A stretch of DNA of 64,000 bases from Austropuccinia psidii (taxonomy: Eukaryota; Basidiomycota; Pucciniomycetes; Pucciniales; Sphaerophragmiaceae). The stretch lies in contig JALGQZ010000009.1 in assembly GCA_023105745.1 (NCBI GenBank), positions 19,082,564-19,146,563 of the forward strand, in the 5' to 3' direction. A program made the position numbers and the translations under genes. The notes beneath the pieces were generated by a model that worked only from the letters and a program-made list of their open reading frames with translations, did no database searches and was not told the origin of the DNA. Shown in pieces: positions 32,883 to 44,452 of the stretch (within the stretch, counting starts at the first letter, position 1; the number at the start of each line of letters is the position of its first letter).

Positions 32883-34183
32883 AAGGTACTTCCCATTATT
32901 TATCACTCAACAAAAAGAGTTGCCACAGTTTCAAATCTGCCTCAATACAAAATAAATCATCAAATATGTGACATGAGTTTTCACTCAAATCAAAAACCCA
33001 TATCAACATCATTTGCAATCTTCAGGTAATTACACCTCATGGGGCAAGGCAGCAGTTTGGCATGAGATGAATTCTGCACCACTGGCTGATCATCTACCAA
33101 CATTATCATACCTACTCTCATGCATGAATTGACTTCTGCACACCCCCTCATCATCTCTGCCAGCTTCCAATTCTTATGCACAGGCGCAGATATGCTTACC
33201 CCTTCATCACCCATCCTTGTTCTTTTTCAAACAGACCTAATCATCTTCACATATTACAGTTCTTATTCTCCTGGATTCCTCTCCAGATGTCCTTCAACCC
33301 CCCACACTGCATGTCTGCCATCACCCATCCTTACCCTTCCCCACTGCTTATCATACTTATGCTCCCACATTTCCCTACAGATATGCATCTGACCACCCAC
33401 CTCATCCCCTCCGCATCTTACAGTACTTATGCTCCTGCAGCTCCCTCTAATGTTCTCAATTGATTATCCTTAGGCTCAAACTATGTTTGGCTTCTGCCCC
33501 ATTGACCATCCTTATGCTCATGCACACATTGAATTACACTTTCCTGCCATTTACCATCCTCAGGCCTCCACACCCCTGCCTCATCATCTCTGCCACCTAC
33601 AATTCTTATGCTCCCACACTGCCCTCTGATGTTCTCAATTAACCATAATTATGCTTGCACAATTATTGTTTTCTGCACTGATGGCTTTTCATTTCACCAA
33701 TTGATCAGGCTTATGCTCATGGAAACATTTGCTTATGCATCATTTCCATTGTAAATTGATCTCAAACTCTTTCATGATGATTTAGAGTGTTGAAGTTTTG
33801 CCACAAAATTATTTTATTTCAGGATCCTCCTCTCTTACATCATTAAAAATTCTCAATGACAAATAATCTCCCTCAATTTGATATGGATGGCATTCCATCA
33901 TAGTAAGTGTTCAGAGTCATAGAGTAAAGTGGCTTGTTTGCATAACTGATGAACACAATCACAGAAATATGCTGAGTGGCCTTCTTTTTGAACATCTTCT
34001 GGGGGAAATTTGTGAGGATATTCACAATGTTGTGGTTAGGATTTAAATAATGAGACTTGCAAATTTCAACATAATAAGTGAACTTTATAAAACCCAAATT
34101 GTGTTTTATGTTTCTGCAACAAAACCATCTTATTCTATATCATTCAAATGGAACACTTTGCTTAGTCCTTACCTCATGGGGGT
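32883..34183. repeat. Degenerate tandem repeats (about 33060-33760) in host spacer
   Basis: The plus strand is pyrimidine-rich with a recurring core ATCCTTATGCTC / TTCTTATGCTCC roughly every 45-70 bp, at least ten times. Translated, two units read SASYSTYAPAAPSNVLN and SATYNSYAPTLPSDVLN, so units keep a common frame locally. ORFs of 60-95 codons arise from this. Not tied to any LTR. Flanks 32883-33050 and 33770-34183 show no gene. Confidence 0.6.
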
Positions 34184-34188
34184 TTAAT
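34184..34188. repeat. Target-site duplication of E3, left copy (TTAAT)
   Basis: TTAAT precedes TGTAATATGTGAC and recurs at 46228-46232 after the outermost LTR end. Confidence 0.9.
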
Positions 34189-36115
34189 TGTAATATGTGA
34201 CTATGAAACTGATGATAATATTAGTATTAATCAACAGTACTAGGTCTGTTCTTATGAAATATAATAATGTAATATTATTATAACCACAATTAAATAATTA
34301 AAGAATTATTTCCTTCACGTGTTAAGCACTACTAGTGATTTTAACAGTGAGCAAGTAATTGTCTACAAGAATCAATTACAAGAAGAATTTAATAATAAAA
34401 ACTTCTTTTATTAAAATAATAAAATTATTTTAATATATAATTATCTTTTGAAAGAATAATTATAAAGATAATCCTTGAAGAAAACTATTACTAGAGAAAA
34501 ACTTTAAGAATTAAAGATAAATGACTCACTAATACTCCAAAGAACTTATTGATAGATAAAAGTAGAGAAATTTGACGTAGAATTGTGGATTTAAGGGATC
34601 AAAATGAATTTATAAATGTATTACAACAATATATAGTTGATTTCTATGATTTCACGTCTTTCTGATTGATTCTGAAAGAATAAAACACTTAAGAAAAGTT
34701 TTAACTAATACTTACTTGTTGGTAATATGGATATAAATGATTAATAAGATGATGATGATGCGGAAAAAACAGCAAGAAGAGGCTTCTTTTAAGTCAACAA
34801 AAGCTCACAGAGGCGTGCCATGGAGCAAACTGAAAAACCAGTGAGTGAGAAAACAATAAACCTTTTTGAATTAATGATTGCATGATCTGTTGTCACGTAA
34901 GATTCTCATAATTACTTAATTGATGCTTTTACATGGTTACCAACCCCAATATGGTTAAGAATAAAAGGAGTAACATCTGTAAATCTTCTTTTATTCCAAA
35001 ATAATCATTGATTTCTCAAAGTTATCAATGTTATTGCCAATTTCATCACAGGTTTTAATTACTGTGAATTTTTGAAGATTCAGTGTTTCACGTAGAATGG
35101 TCAAAAATGGACTGTAAGTAAAACTTTTAATTTTATTAGTAAAACTGCAATTCTTTTTGGTTGTACCATAGATGATACAGCTCTCCATTGGTTCTGAAAC
35201 CTTCAGAAGGATTTATTAAGAATTGTATTTTTAATGAGTTTTTGAAGTTTTTACCTCATTTCTACGTAGAATTGCAAATATCAGTGTTTCACTGGTTGCT
35301 ATGAGGTAAATCAATGGATACAAGTCCAAAAAGGGTTTTAATTACTCTTTTGGGTTTTATCCATGGAAAGTCATTAAGAATTGACGTGGTTACAGGAGTC
35401 TAAGTAGCTCTTTACCTCCTTGGCATGTCAAAATAGCAGGTTATTTGCTATTTTCTTAAGATTTACAGTAGTTGTGACATGGTAACCAAGTTCCCAAAGA
35501 GCTTTAGTTTACCAATTGGGTCAAGATCAGCCATGGAACCAAGCTTTGGAGCTATCCACGCCTCTGAGTCCTCAGAAGTTGGGTACCCTGGCTCCCTTTG
35601 ATGTCTTTTGTCCCCCTGGCCTATTTTTTATGTCAAAATAGTAATTTAAGCTCCAAGTGAGATATCCACTATGGGTGTACCAAAAGTCCATGTAAGAATA
35701 CCATGATATTAAGTGCTCAAAACATGCATAACACTATTCTTAGTGTATATGTAACATGGGATTTCTCACTTTCCCATTATTTTGGCGTGAAATTAAGAAA
35801 AACAAAAATTTTCACGGATCTTTTATGTGGTATTGATGATGTGGTATTGAAGTATTTTCCATTTTACCACCTCAAAGAGTTAATTTGAGCTTATTCACTC
35901 TATGGAGCTACCCTAGGTGAATTCTTGTGTAGAATCCAAATCTGGCCTTAAATCCATGGATTTACGTACTCAATAAAAAGTTATTCATCTTTTCTAAAAT
36001 CAAAAATGATGAATTTTGAATATATGCATGATTTATGAGTTATGTATAATTCAAAATTTCTTTTTAAGATAATTGTGGCCTATTTGGGTATGTAAAATAT
36101 ACCTCAAGGCTCACA
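34189..36115 (-). repeat. E3 3' LTR (LTR-B)
   Basis: 1927 bp, plus-strand ends TGTAATATGTGAC and CTCAAGGCTCACA. It carries eight ACGT cores (near 34317, 34575, 34654, 34895, 35090, 35263, 35384 and 35964) in otherwise CpG-poor sequence. Confidence 0.93.
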
Positions 36116-36128
36116 TTCTCTCCCACCA
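36116..36128 (-). other. E3 polypurine tract
   Basis: Minus strand GGTGGGAGAGAA directly before the TGTGAGCC start of the 3' LTR. Confidence 0.75.
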
Positions 36129-36255
36129 AAAAATAAAATTGTACCACAATTTTATTAGTGATAAAGGAATAAGGCCCCAAAGGGGGTTAATGTCCACTTT
36201 CCAACCTCTTTACATTACTAAGATCAAGTAATTTAAAGCACATTCATAGACATAT

Positions 36256-37460
36256 TCAGGCTTGTGGCCTTCTTTCATGTCTAAATCTTCTTAAGAGTTT
36301 ATCTGAGTCAGGTATTTCTGATTCTGCCATCCATTCATCTTCATGTACTGCATTTCTATATCTGACAAGATATTCTCTTTGATTTTTACCCCTAAGTCTC
36401 CTTTCTTTAATGACTTTCTTTATCTTTTTGTCTTCATTCTGTTCCACAGGTGGTACAGTTAAAGGAGTTGGGTTTCTTAAAGGAAACAATTCTTTGTCAG
36501 CTGGTTGATAAGGCTTTATCAAGCCGACTGGAAATGTGGGGTGTTTATTTTCCAATTCACCACTCAATTCCACTTGAACTGCATTGGTTCCATGTAAAGC
36601 AACAATAACAAAAGGTCCTACATAAGAATCTTTAAGTTTCTTTGGGCATTTGATATTATTAAAGTTCAAGGTTGAAACTAAAACTAAGTCCCCTACTTTG
36701 AAGTCTGGTATTTTATGACTCTTGTCCCACTTCTGTTTTGCATAATCAAAAGCATCATCCATACTTTGTTTTGCATGGTGTTTTACTTTATCAAGCATTA
36801 TCTTGAAGCTGGAAGCTGTAGGATGAATGTCAATCAAGTCTTTCCTCAGTGTGTCTGCTGGGAGTCTTGGATTCCATCCTTTTTCTAACATAGCAGGAGT
36901 TTGTCCTGTGGAAGAATGGACTGATGTCTTGTATTCCAATTCTAGTGCAGGTATCAGAGTGCACCAGTCATGGGTAAAGCCATCTGAGTCTTTGAATTCT
37001 AATACATAAGGGCAAAATCTCCTGATCATGTCTTCTAAAGTCTGAATCATCCTCTCTGCTAGCCCATCTGTTTGAGGGTGATATGCTGTAGAGAATGATA
37101 ACTTAGTGCCAAAAAATCTATGAAGATTGGTCCAAAGTGCAGATGTGAACTTGCGATCTCTGTCACTTATGATATTCTTAAATAATCCTGTATGAGAAAT
37201 AACTCTACTCCATAAAAGAAGAGCTGTATTCATAGCAGTGCCATCTTTATGACATGGTAAGAATATGGGAGTTTTTCTATATCTGTCTACAATGACGAAA
37301 CAAGCATTATAACTTCTGTCACCACTTGGAGGAAGTGCTGTGACCCAATCCATGTGAACAACTTCCCATGGGGATTTTGGTTCTTGAATATGGATCATAA
37401 GTCCAAATTCCTTGCCTGTACTCCTGTTTGCTTTTTGGCATTTGTCACAGGTATGGCAAT
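36256..37460 (-). pseudogene. E3 integrase with chromodomain
   Basis: The 380-codon frame from 37398 holds the core: [60 protein letters not shown] (the family D, D and E all present). It is followed by KVGDLVLVSTLNFNNI, GPFVIVALHG and HPTFPVGLIKPY. A C-terminal chromodomain-like segment reads KKIKKVIKERRL, REYLVRYRN, EDEWMAESEIP and LLRRFRHERR. The zinc module (CHTCDKCQK) is just upstream in a shifted frame, and its HHCC first half is truncated at the end of the preceding ORF. The core is intact; the N-terminal fusion to pol is broken near 37400-37470. Confidence 0.88.
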
Positions 37461-37462
37461 AT

Positions 37463-39874
37463 TCAATGGTTTCTTTTCTTCAAGATGAGTGTTCTGTCTT
37501 CTGACAGGTGTCCAGAGTAGATACTATCATGACATTCATGAAGAATGGTATTGATAAGTAATCTACTGCACAATGTCATAACACAAGAATGTTTTTTTCT
37601 GTGGTAAATTATTCCATCGAACAAGTGAAATCTTCCTTCAGAATAGGAATTTTTCCAAACTTCATCAAGTGCATTAACTAAAGATGTATCTTTGCAGTCT
37701 TTATCTAATAAGGAAGTCAATATATGGCAATTCTTGTCTTGTTTATAAGATTCTCTGACTTTCTCAAAGAATTCAGTTCCAATATCAGTTATGTTAATTC
37801 CTTCAATTGGAATCTGTGGTTCAGCTTCCAAAGGTACATAAGCTGGGTTATCAGGAGTGTTGGCTAAAGCCCATCTACTAAGTCCATCAGCATTCTTGTG
37901 AATGTTTCCTGCTTTATGAACTATAGTCATGTTTCCTCTATATTCTTGAATAGCTATTTGCCATCTCAACATATGTCTGTTGGGAGTTTTCATGTTGAGA
38001 AGTGATTTTACTGCATTACAGTCAGTTATCACTTCAAAAACACTGCCATCAAGGTAATAGTGTAATTTCTCAAGTGCCCATACCAAACATAAGCACTCCA
38101 TTTGGCTTGCACCATATCTGGCTTCTGTTGGTTTGATTTGCCTTGAGATATAACAAACTGGTCCTTCTGTAGGTTTGTCATCAACAATTTGGACTTGATG
38201 TAGGGCTGCCCCTAATCCATCTCCACATGCATCAATGTACAACTTAAAAGGAATATTCCAGTCAGGCATGAGGAGTAAAGGTGCTTCTGTAAGGGCTCCC
38301 TTTATCTTCTCATAAGCTTCAATTCTTTCCTGTGTCATCTCAAATACAGTCTGTTGATCACAGATTCTATAGAGTTATTTGGCTAGAATTGCAAAGTCTT
38401 TTAAATGTTGCCTATAGTAACTAGCAAATCCAAGGAAAGACATCATTTCTTTTTTATTCTGGGGTATTGGCTTAAGCAGTACTGCTGCCACTTCATTTTT
38501 GTCAATACCCAAGCTTAAACCAGAAACAACATGTCCTAATGCTTTAAGTTCTTCAAAACCAAAGTTGCATTTCTTAAGTGAAATTTTCATATTCACTTCT
38601 GAAACTTTGTGAAGTACCCGTGCAAGTCTTTCAGGGTGCAAAGACCATGAGTCAGAACATATGATAATATCATCAATATAAATGATAAGCCATCCTTCAG
38701 ACAATTCTGTAGGAAAGATGGTGTTCATCATCCTTTGATAATGGGATGGAGCATTTTTAATGCCAAATGGCATTCTAAGATATTCAAAAATACCACAGTG
38801 AGTGATGATTCTAAGTAGTTTCTTAGCTTTAGGCGTCAAAACATTTTGATGGAAGCCTTTCCATGCATCCATTGATGTTATATACTTGGCTTTGGATAAT
38901 TGAGTCAAGGTTTCTTGGATTCTAGGGATTGGATACCTATCTGGAACTGTGTAGGTATTCAATTCTCTGAAATCTCCAACCATTATTGACTTATCATTAT
39001 GCCAAGCAATGATAACAGGTGTTGTCACCTCAACTTCCCCATTATGGCCTACTTTCCTTAGTACACCAAGTTGAACTAACTCTTGGATATGTTTTTCCAA
39101 GGCTTCCCTAGCTCTGGGACTGGCTGGATAAGCTGGTCTTCTAAGTACTGGGGGATATGGTCTGTCAATATTAAGAGTAATATCAACTTCATGTCCTCTT
39201 ATAGCACCTAATGGTTCATTATCAGAGGCAAATGCAGTATTGTATGTGTATAACACGTCAATAAGTTCATTCCTCATTTTTGGTGACAAAGATGGATTAA
39301 TCTGTGCTTAAACAAGTTGATTAGACACAAATTTATCTTTATAAGTATCTTTGACAGAAGATATCACAGATATTTGTTTTGGCATATTGGAAAAAGCAAA
39401 TTTCTGTCTTTTGTTATCCCCAATTGTGAAATATCTGTCTTTATGGTTATTGATGTCAATACCATAGATATTCAAGTAATCATTTCCAAGAATGATGTGC
39501 TGAGATGTGCAATTATCCATTACAACAATTTCAGTTTTCATCCTTACACTTCCTGCTGGGTGTGGGAATACAAGATTAGTGTCTAATATACCCAAGGGGT
39601 ACATATTGTTACTGGCACTACTAAATTGTACACCTTCTATTGGTAACAGATGGTTCTTCCATCCAGGAAGTATAATTTGGAGATAATCTTTGCCCACACA
39701 AGTGCAAAATGCCCCTGTATCCAAATTTACTTTGGCTTCAATATCACTCATCAAGACTGATGTGATACAGGATGCCCCAGCAGTATAACCCTTTCCTCTA
39801 GCAGGTTTTGTTTTACACATTCTGGCATCTTGGATATTGGTCAGGTTGCAGCAATCCTCACTGTACTGTGGCAA
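37463..39874 (-). pseudogene. E3 protease, reverse transcriptase and RNase H
   Basis: One frame with two TAA stops (39305-39307 and 38372-38374). Protease: KPARGKGYTAGASCITSV, VNLDTGAFCTCVG (canonical DTG) and HIILGNDYLNIYGID. RT: RPAYPASPRAREALEKHI, VIIAWHNDKSIMVGDFRELN, TSMDAWKGFHQNV (motif A), [28 protein letters not shown] (intact YIDD) and LGHVVSGLSLGIDKN. RNase [46 protein letters not shown] and [10 protein letters not shown], with all expected acidic residues in place. The second stop precedes [11 protein letters not shown]. After [10 protein letters not shown] the frame is lost before integrase. Confidence 0.88.
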
Positions 39875-41934
39875 GTGGGTGTGGACTTCTGTAACCTCAA
39901 AGAAAGCTGGATTTTTTCAATGGGATAGTCCTCTACTGGTGTATCTTCAGAGACTGCAGAATCTTGATCAGACTCTCCTTTCTCTTCAGTACACTGAATT
40001 TCTTCAATGACTTGAACTTCATTTATTTTTGTCTTTTTTGTGCAAGTGTTGGATAAATGTGAAGTGCTTCCACATTTATGACACTTTAAGACAGGTCTTT
40101 CTGGTCTCTTATCCTCTCTGGGAATCTTAGAGATCATCTTGGATTCTGTTGGGATTTTAGACCAAGTTTTACCAATTCTTGTTCTGGTAATGATATCTTC
40201 CATAGCATTAATATAGTCTTCTGTTGAACAGGGTTCTACACATCTGCTTTTGATAGCATGTTCCAATTCTCCTCCACACTTTCTTAATATTTTCATATTA
40301 ATCATAGTGTCAGACATATCTGGTTGTAAAGCAGATAATCTGTCTTTTTGCTTGAAGAACCAAGTAAGTGGTTTATATTTCTCTGAGTTAAAAATGGCAT
40401 TTTCAAAGGGATTTTCTATTTTAAACCTCCAAGAATTATTGGCCCATTTTGTAATCATTTCAGATTTCCACCAAGACCAATCATGTTTACCATGATCAAT
40501 CCTCATTTTGTAATACCATTTCTTTGAAGTTCTGGTAAACAAACAGTGTAATTTTCCCACTATTATTTCATCAGGTATATTAAAGTCTTCTTGCAACATA
40601 TCAATAGTCCTGATGAATTAAATATGGTTATATTCTCCTACACCAGAGAATGTTGGCCATTCTTCTATTTTGGGAATATCTTTTGCAGAGTAGGCATTTT
40701 CTCCCAAGAATGGGGTGAGAATCTCCTTAACAGAAAGTTTTTCTTAAGTTAAAGGTGTAGAATGTCTTGGCATATGTGGTTCATGATTCTTATGAATTTG
40801 TTCCACACTTGCAATTATTTCATTCTTCAACTTCTGTCTTTCACTGTCACTTTTTGCTAAGTGTATAGCAAAGTGATTGGTATTCTCAACTATTTTTAAG
40901 ACTTGGTCTTGTAAAATTGTAAGTTGATTATTTACTTTAAAAATGGAAAATTCTTCCATCTCATCATGCCGAACTTGGCACATGTTTTCAATTCTTTTGC
41001 AAGAATTGGTAATTGAGTCAAGTCTGGCATGTGTCACTTGGTGCAATTCAATGTATGTTTTATGATTTTTCTTTAATTCAACTATATCTGATGCAATTTT
41101 AGTTAGCTTTCTATCAAGTTTACCAATTTCTACATTAATACTAGTCTGTACACCAATTATTTGTGTGGAAAGTTTCTGTTCATCCTTTCCTGCTCCTTGG
41201 CTGTGAATTCCATCAGAGTTCTGGCCATATTGAACACACTGTCCACTTCTGAAGGCTCCAATTTGGGGATCCTGTACCCTTGTGGGTAAGGTCTGTGCCA
41301 ATTGGCTTTGCCTTTTCCTTTGCCTTGATGGTTCTTGGGACCTTTCTGCTTCTTCTGAGGTCCTTTGGGCTTGTCCTTGGATACTTCTGGAGCTGGTTTG
41401 GAGCTGGTAGACGCCACTGGTGCCTCTGTTTCCAAAGCTGGAGTCATTTCCAACTCTTTCTTCTGGTCTATAGATAAAAGACGTTGGTTCTTCAACCAAT
41501 TCTTTATCTTTTTGAACTTGTCTTTGCAAGACAGGGGGCTCCAACCTCCTAGGAGTTCTATGGTCTTCTCCTTACCCAGAAAGCTCTTGATGTGTAAGTA
41601 GGAGTTCATGGCCCCCTGCCAAAGGCTTGGGCAGATTTCCCACTCCTCTTCCTTGGCTGCTCTGAACCAGTTTTTGTACTGGCATTGATATATTTCTATT
41701 GCTGCCACCTGAAAGTGGTTCAGCCCTGGAAATATTACCATAAATCAGTTCAGGCTCTGAATTCACATCAAAATCTGTTGGTACAGACCTTGGGGAATGG
41801 GGGGCAACTCTGGCATCCTCCAAATGTATCTTTCTTGTGGAAGACTTGGCACTTCTGGATTTGGCCTTGCCTCTTCCTTGTCCACATCCATCTGGTTGGA
41901 CTGAATAGTTGCTTCTATTTCTGGTATGCACCAT
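39841..41934 (-). pseudogene. E3 Gag
   Basis: Single frame from ATG 41934 (MVHTRNRSNYSVQPDG) to 39841, broken by TAA at 41572-41574 and TAA at 40741-40743. N-terminal basic/Ser-rich part; then a Gln/Arg-rich section overlapping the alternative ORF; then a coiled-coil-like section (IGKLDRKLTKIASDIVELKK). The capsid-like part has EEWPTFSGVGEYNHI, KKWYYKMRIDHGKHDWSWW and KILRKCGGELEHAIKSR. One perfect CCHC knuckle follows (KCHKCGSTSHLSNTC). Pol starts in another frame after an A6 run near 39910, most simply a one-base indel. The TAA at 40741 lies where E2 and E5 have CAA Gln, and E4 also has TAA there. Confidence 0.83.
41157..41741 (-). CDS. E3 alternative ORF overlapping gag (+1 frame)
   Basis: 194 codons in the +1 frame relative to gag, reading MVIFPGLNHFQVAAIE, YKNWFRAAKEEEWEICPSLW, SYLHIKSFLGKEKTIELLGG and KFKKIKNWLKNQRLL. 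A Pro/Lys linker and GKGKGKANWHRPYPQGYRIP follow, then VFNMARTLMEF. The helical, Trp-containing first half and basic second half look like a real protein. In-frame continuation upstream toward the splice acceptor at 41921 is interrupted by two TGA codons (about 41745-41775). These fit C-to-T changes in CGA. E4 has an equivalent uninterrupted ORF. No known family recognised; an RNA- or chromatin-binding accessory role is only a guess. Confidence 0.55.
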   Translation of the reverse strand: MVIFPGLNHFQVAAIEIYQCQYKNWFRAAKEEEWEICPSLWQGAMNSYLHIKSFLGKEKTIELLGGWSPLSCKDKFKKIKNWLKNQRLLSIDQKKELEMTPALETEAPVASTSSKPAPEVSKDKPKGPQKKQKGPKNHQGKGKGKANWHRPYPQGYRIPKLEPSEVDSVFNMARTLMEFTAKEQERMNRNFPHK

Positions 41935-41983
41935 TTTTACGTCAATTTAAGGATAAAGAGTAAAAATAAAGATAAAAACAAAC
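41921..41983 (-). other. E3 candidate intron containing the gag start codon
   Basis: 63 bp from donor GTTTGT (41983-41978) to acceptor CATACCAG (ends 41921), T-rich. The gag ATG is 14 nt before the exon. Splicing joins upstream PPK to EIEATIQSNQMD, in the +1 frame. Confidence 0.5.
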
Positions 41984-42142
41984 CTTTTGGTGGTAATTTA
42001 TTCTTTTCAGAATTAAATAAGGTGCCTCTTTTAGCAATTTGCACCTCAATACTTTCCTCAGATTCTGCTTCTGAAGATTCTGGGCTAGTAATATATCTTT
42101 TACTGAGTCTGTTTCCAGCTGCACAGTATTTGATTAAAGACA
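41984..42142 (-). other. E3 upstream small exon (ORF0)
   Basis: Frame VSLIKYCAAGNRLSKRYITS, then an acidic ESSEAESEES segment, ending NKLPPK at the donor. It follows TTTCTAG/TG, the same acceptor-like boundary as in E2 and E5. No domain. Proposed first exon of the spliced product. Confidence 0.45.
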
Positions 42143-42514
42143 CTAGAAAAAATGTATAAAAGAGAAAAAAATATTTTTTATACTTTTTAAAATATTTTTT
42201 AAAGATTTTTTATAAGTTTTATATTTTTTAATATTAAAAAATTATTTTTTTTTAAAGAAAAAAGATTAAAATTTAAGATTTTGAATGAAAATTAATTCAG
42301 AGCAACTCAAAGAATAATTTTATAAGTTTTTGGATGTGAAAAAGCCACGTGTAAAAACAGTATAAAATTAAACCAAATTCCTCAATGAAAAAGATTTCCA
42401 AAACAATTTCAAAAATAAGAATTATTTTAACTTTAAAATGAAAGAAAAAAATTATTAAATTAATATATTTTAGAGCTTAAAAATATATTAATTAAGGGTA
42501 CAAGATTCAAAAAA
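42143..42514 (-). other. E3 AT-rich leader
   Basis: Long T- and A-rich stretch between primer site and upstream exon, no ORF. It ends in a pyrimidine tract plus CTAG, so part may be a leader intron; a weak donor GTATAA is visible 47 nt upstream of the acceptor. Confidence 0.4.
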
Positions 42515-42530
42515 CACGGCCAGGCCCCCA
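42515..42530 (-). promoter_or_regulatory. E3 primer-binding-site-like block
   Basis: Minus strand TGGGGGCCTGGCCGTG two bases after the LTR end, identical to the block in E4. Confidence 0.65.
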
Positions 42531-42532
42531 AA

Positions 42533-44452
42533 TGTAAGATGTGACTATGAAACTGATGATAATATTACTATTGATCAACAGTACTATGTCTGTTCTTATG
42601 AAATATAATAATAAAAAATTATTATAACCACAATTAAATAATTATAAAATTATTTCTTTCACGTGTTATACACTACTAGTGATTATAACTGTGAGAAGTA
42701 ATTGTCTACAAGAATCAATTACAAGAAGAATTTAATAATAAAAACTTCTTTTATTAAAATAATAAAATTATATTAATATATAATTATCTTTTACAAGAAT
42801 AATTATAAAGATAATTCTTGAAGAAAACTATTACTAGAGAAAAACTTTAAGAATTAAAAATAAATGACTCACTAATACTCCAAAGAACTTATTGATAGAT
42901 AAAAGTAGAGAAATTTGACGTGGAATTGTGGATTTAAGGGATCAAAAGGATTTGTAACAGTATTACAACAATATATAGTTGGATTCTATGATTTCACGTC
43001 TTTCTGGTTGATTCTGAAAGATTTAAAACACTTAAGAATAGCTTGTAGCTAATACTTACTTGTTTGTAATAATGATTTAATAAATTGATATGATGATGAT
43101 GCGGAAAAAACAGCAAGAAGAGGCTTCTTTTAAGTCAACAACAGCTCACAGAGGCGTGCCATGGAGCAAACTGAAAACCAGTGAGTGAGAAAACAAGAAA
43201 CCTTTTTGGATTAATGATTGCACCATCTGTTGTCACGTAAGATTATCATAATTACTTAATTGATGCTTTTACGTGGCTACCAACCCCAATATGGTTAAGA
43301 ATAAAAAGAGTAACATCTGTAAATCTTCTTTTATTCCAAAATAATCATTGATTTCTCAAAGTTATCAATTTTATTGCCAATTTCATCACAGGTTTCAATT
43401 ACTGTGAATTTTTGAAAATTCAGTGTTTCACTTAGAATGGTCATAAATGGACTGTAAGTAAAACTTTGAATTTTATTACTAAAACTGTAATTCTTTTTGG
43501 TTGTACCATAGATAATACAGTTCTCTATTAGTCCTGAACGTTTCAGAAGGATTCATTAAGAATTGTATTTTTAATGAATTTGTGAAGTTTTTACCTCATT
43601 TCTACGTAGAATTGCAAATAGCAATATTTTGCAGGTTGCTATGAGGTAAATCAATGAATATGGGTCCCAAAAGGGTTTTAATTACTCTTTTAGGGTCTAG
43701 TCATGGAAAGTCATCAAGAATTGACGTGGTTACAGGAGTCTAAGTAGCTCATTACCTCCTTGGCACGTCAAAATAGCAGGTTATTTGCTATTTTCTTATG
43801 ATTACAGTAGGTGTAACTTGGTAACCAAGTTCCCAAAGAGTTTTAGTTTACCAATTGGTCCAAGATGAGCCATGGATCCATGCTCTGGAGCTATCCACGC
43901 CTCTGAGGCCTCAGAAGTTGGGTACCCTGGCTCTCTTTGATGTCTTTTGTCCCCCTTGCTTATTTTTCACATAAAAATAGAAATTTAAGCTTAAAGTGTG
44001 ATATCCACTATGGGTGTACAAAAAGTCCATGTATGAATACCATGATATTAAGTGCTCAAAACATGCATAACACTATTCTTAGTGTATATGTAACATGGGA
44101 TTTCTCACTTTCCCATTATTTTGGCTTAAAATCAAGAAAAACAAAAAAATTCACGGATCTTCTATGTGGTATTAATGATGTGGTATTGAAGTATTTTGCA
44201 TTTTACCACCTCAAATACTTAAATTGAGCTTATTCATTCTATGGGGTGCCTAGGTGAATTTTTGTGTAGAATTCAAATCTGGTCTTAAATCCATGGATTT
44301 ACTTACTCAATAAAAAGTTATTCATCTTTTCTGAAATTGAAAATGATGAATTTTGGATATATGCATGACTTATGAGTTATGCATAATTCAAAATTTCTTT
44401 TTAAAATAATTGTGGCCTATTTGGGTATGTAAAATATACCTCAAGGCTCACA
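42533..44452 (-). repeat. E3 inner 5' LTR (complete LTR-B)
   Basis: 1920 bp, TGTAAGATGTGAC to CTCAAGGCTCACA. It is complete and next to the primer site, but less similar to the 3' LTR than the outer copy is. Confidence 0.9.

Noticed and set aside
30956..32887. Target duplication for the opposite-strand LTR-B copy
   Set aside because: Left GAAGC and right AAGGT or GAAAG do not match well enough, and the right terminus is decayed.
39880..39930. Programmed -1 frameshift between E3 gag and protease at an A6 run
   Set aside because: E2 and E4 keep gag and pol in one frame, so a one-base loss in the homopolymer is the simpler explanation.
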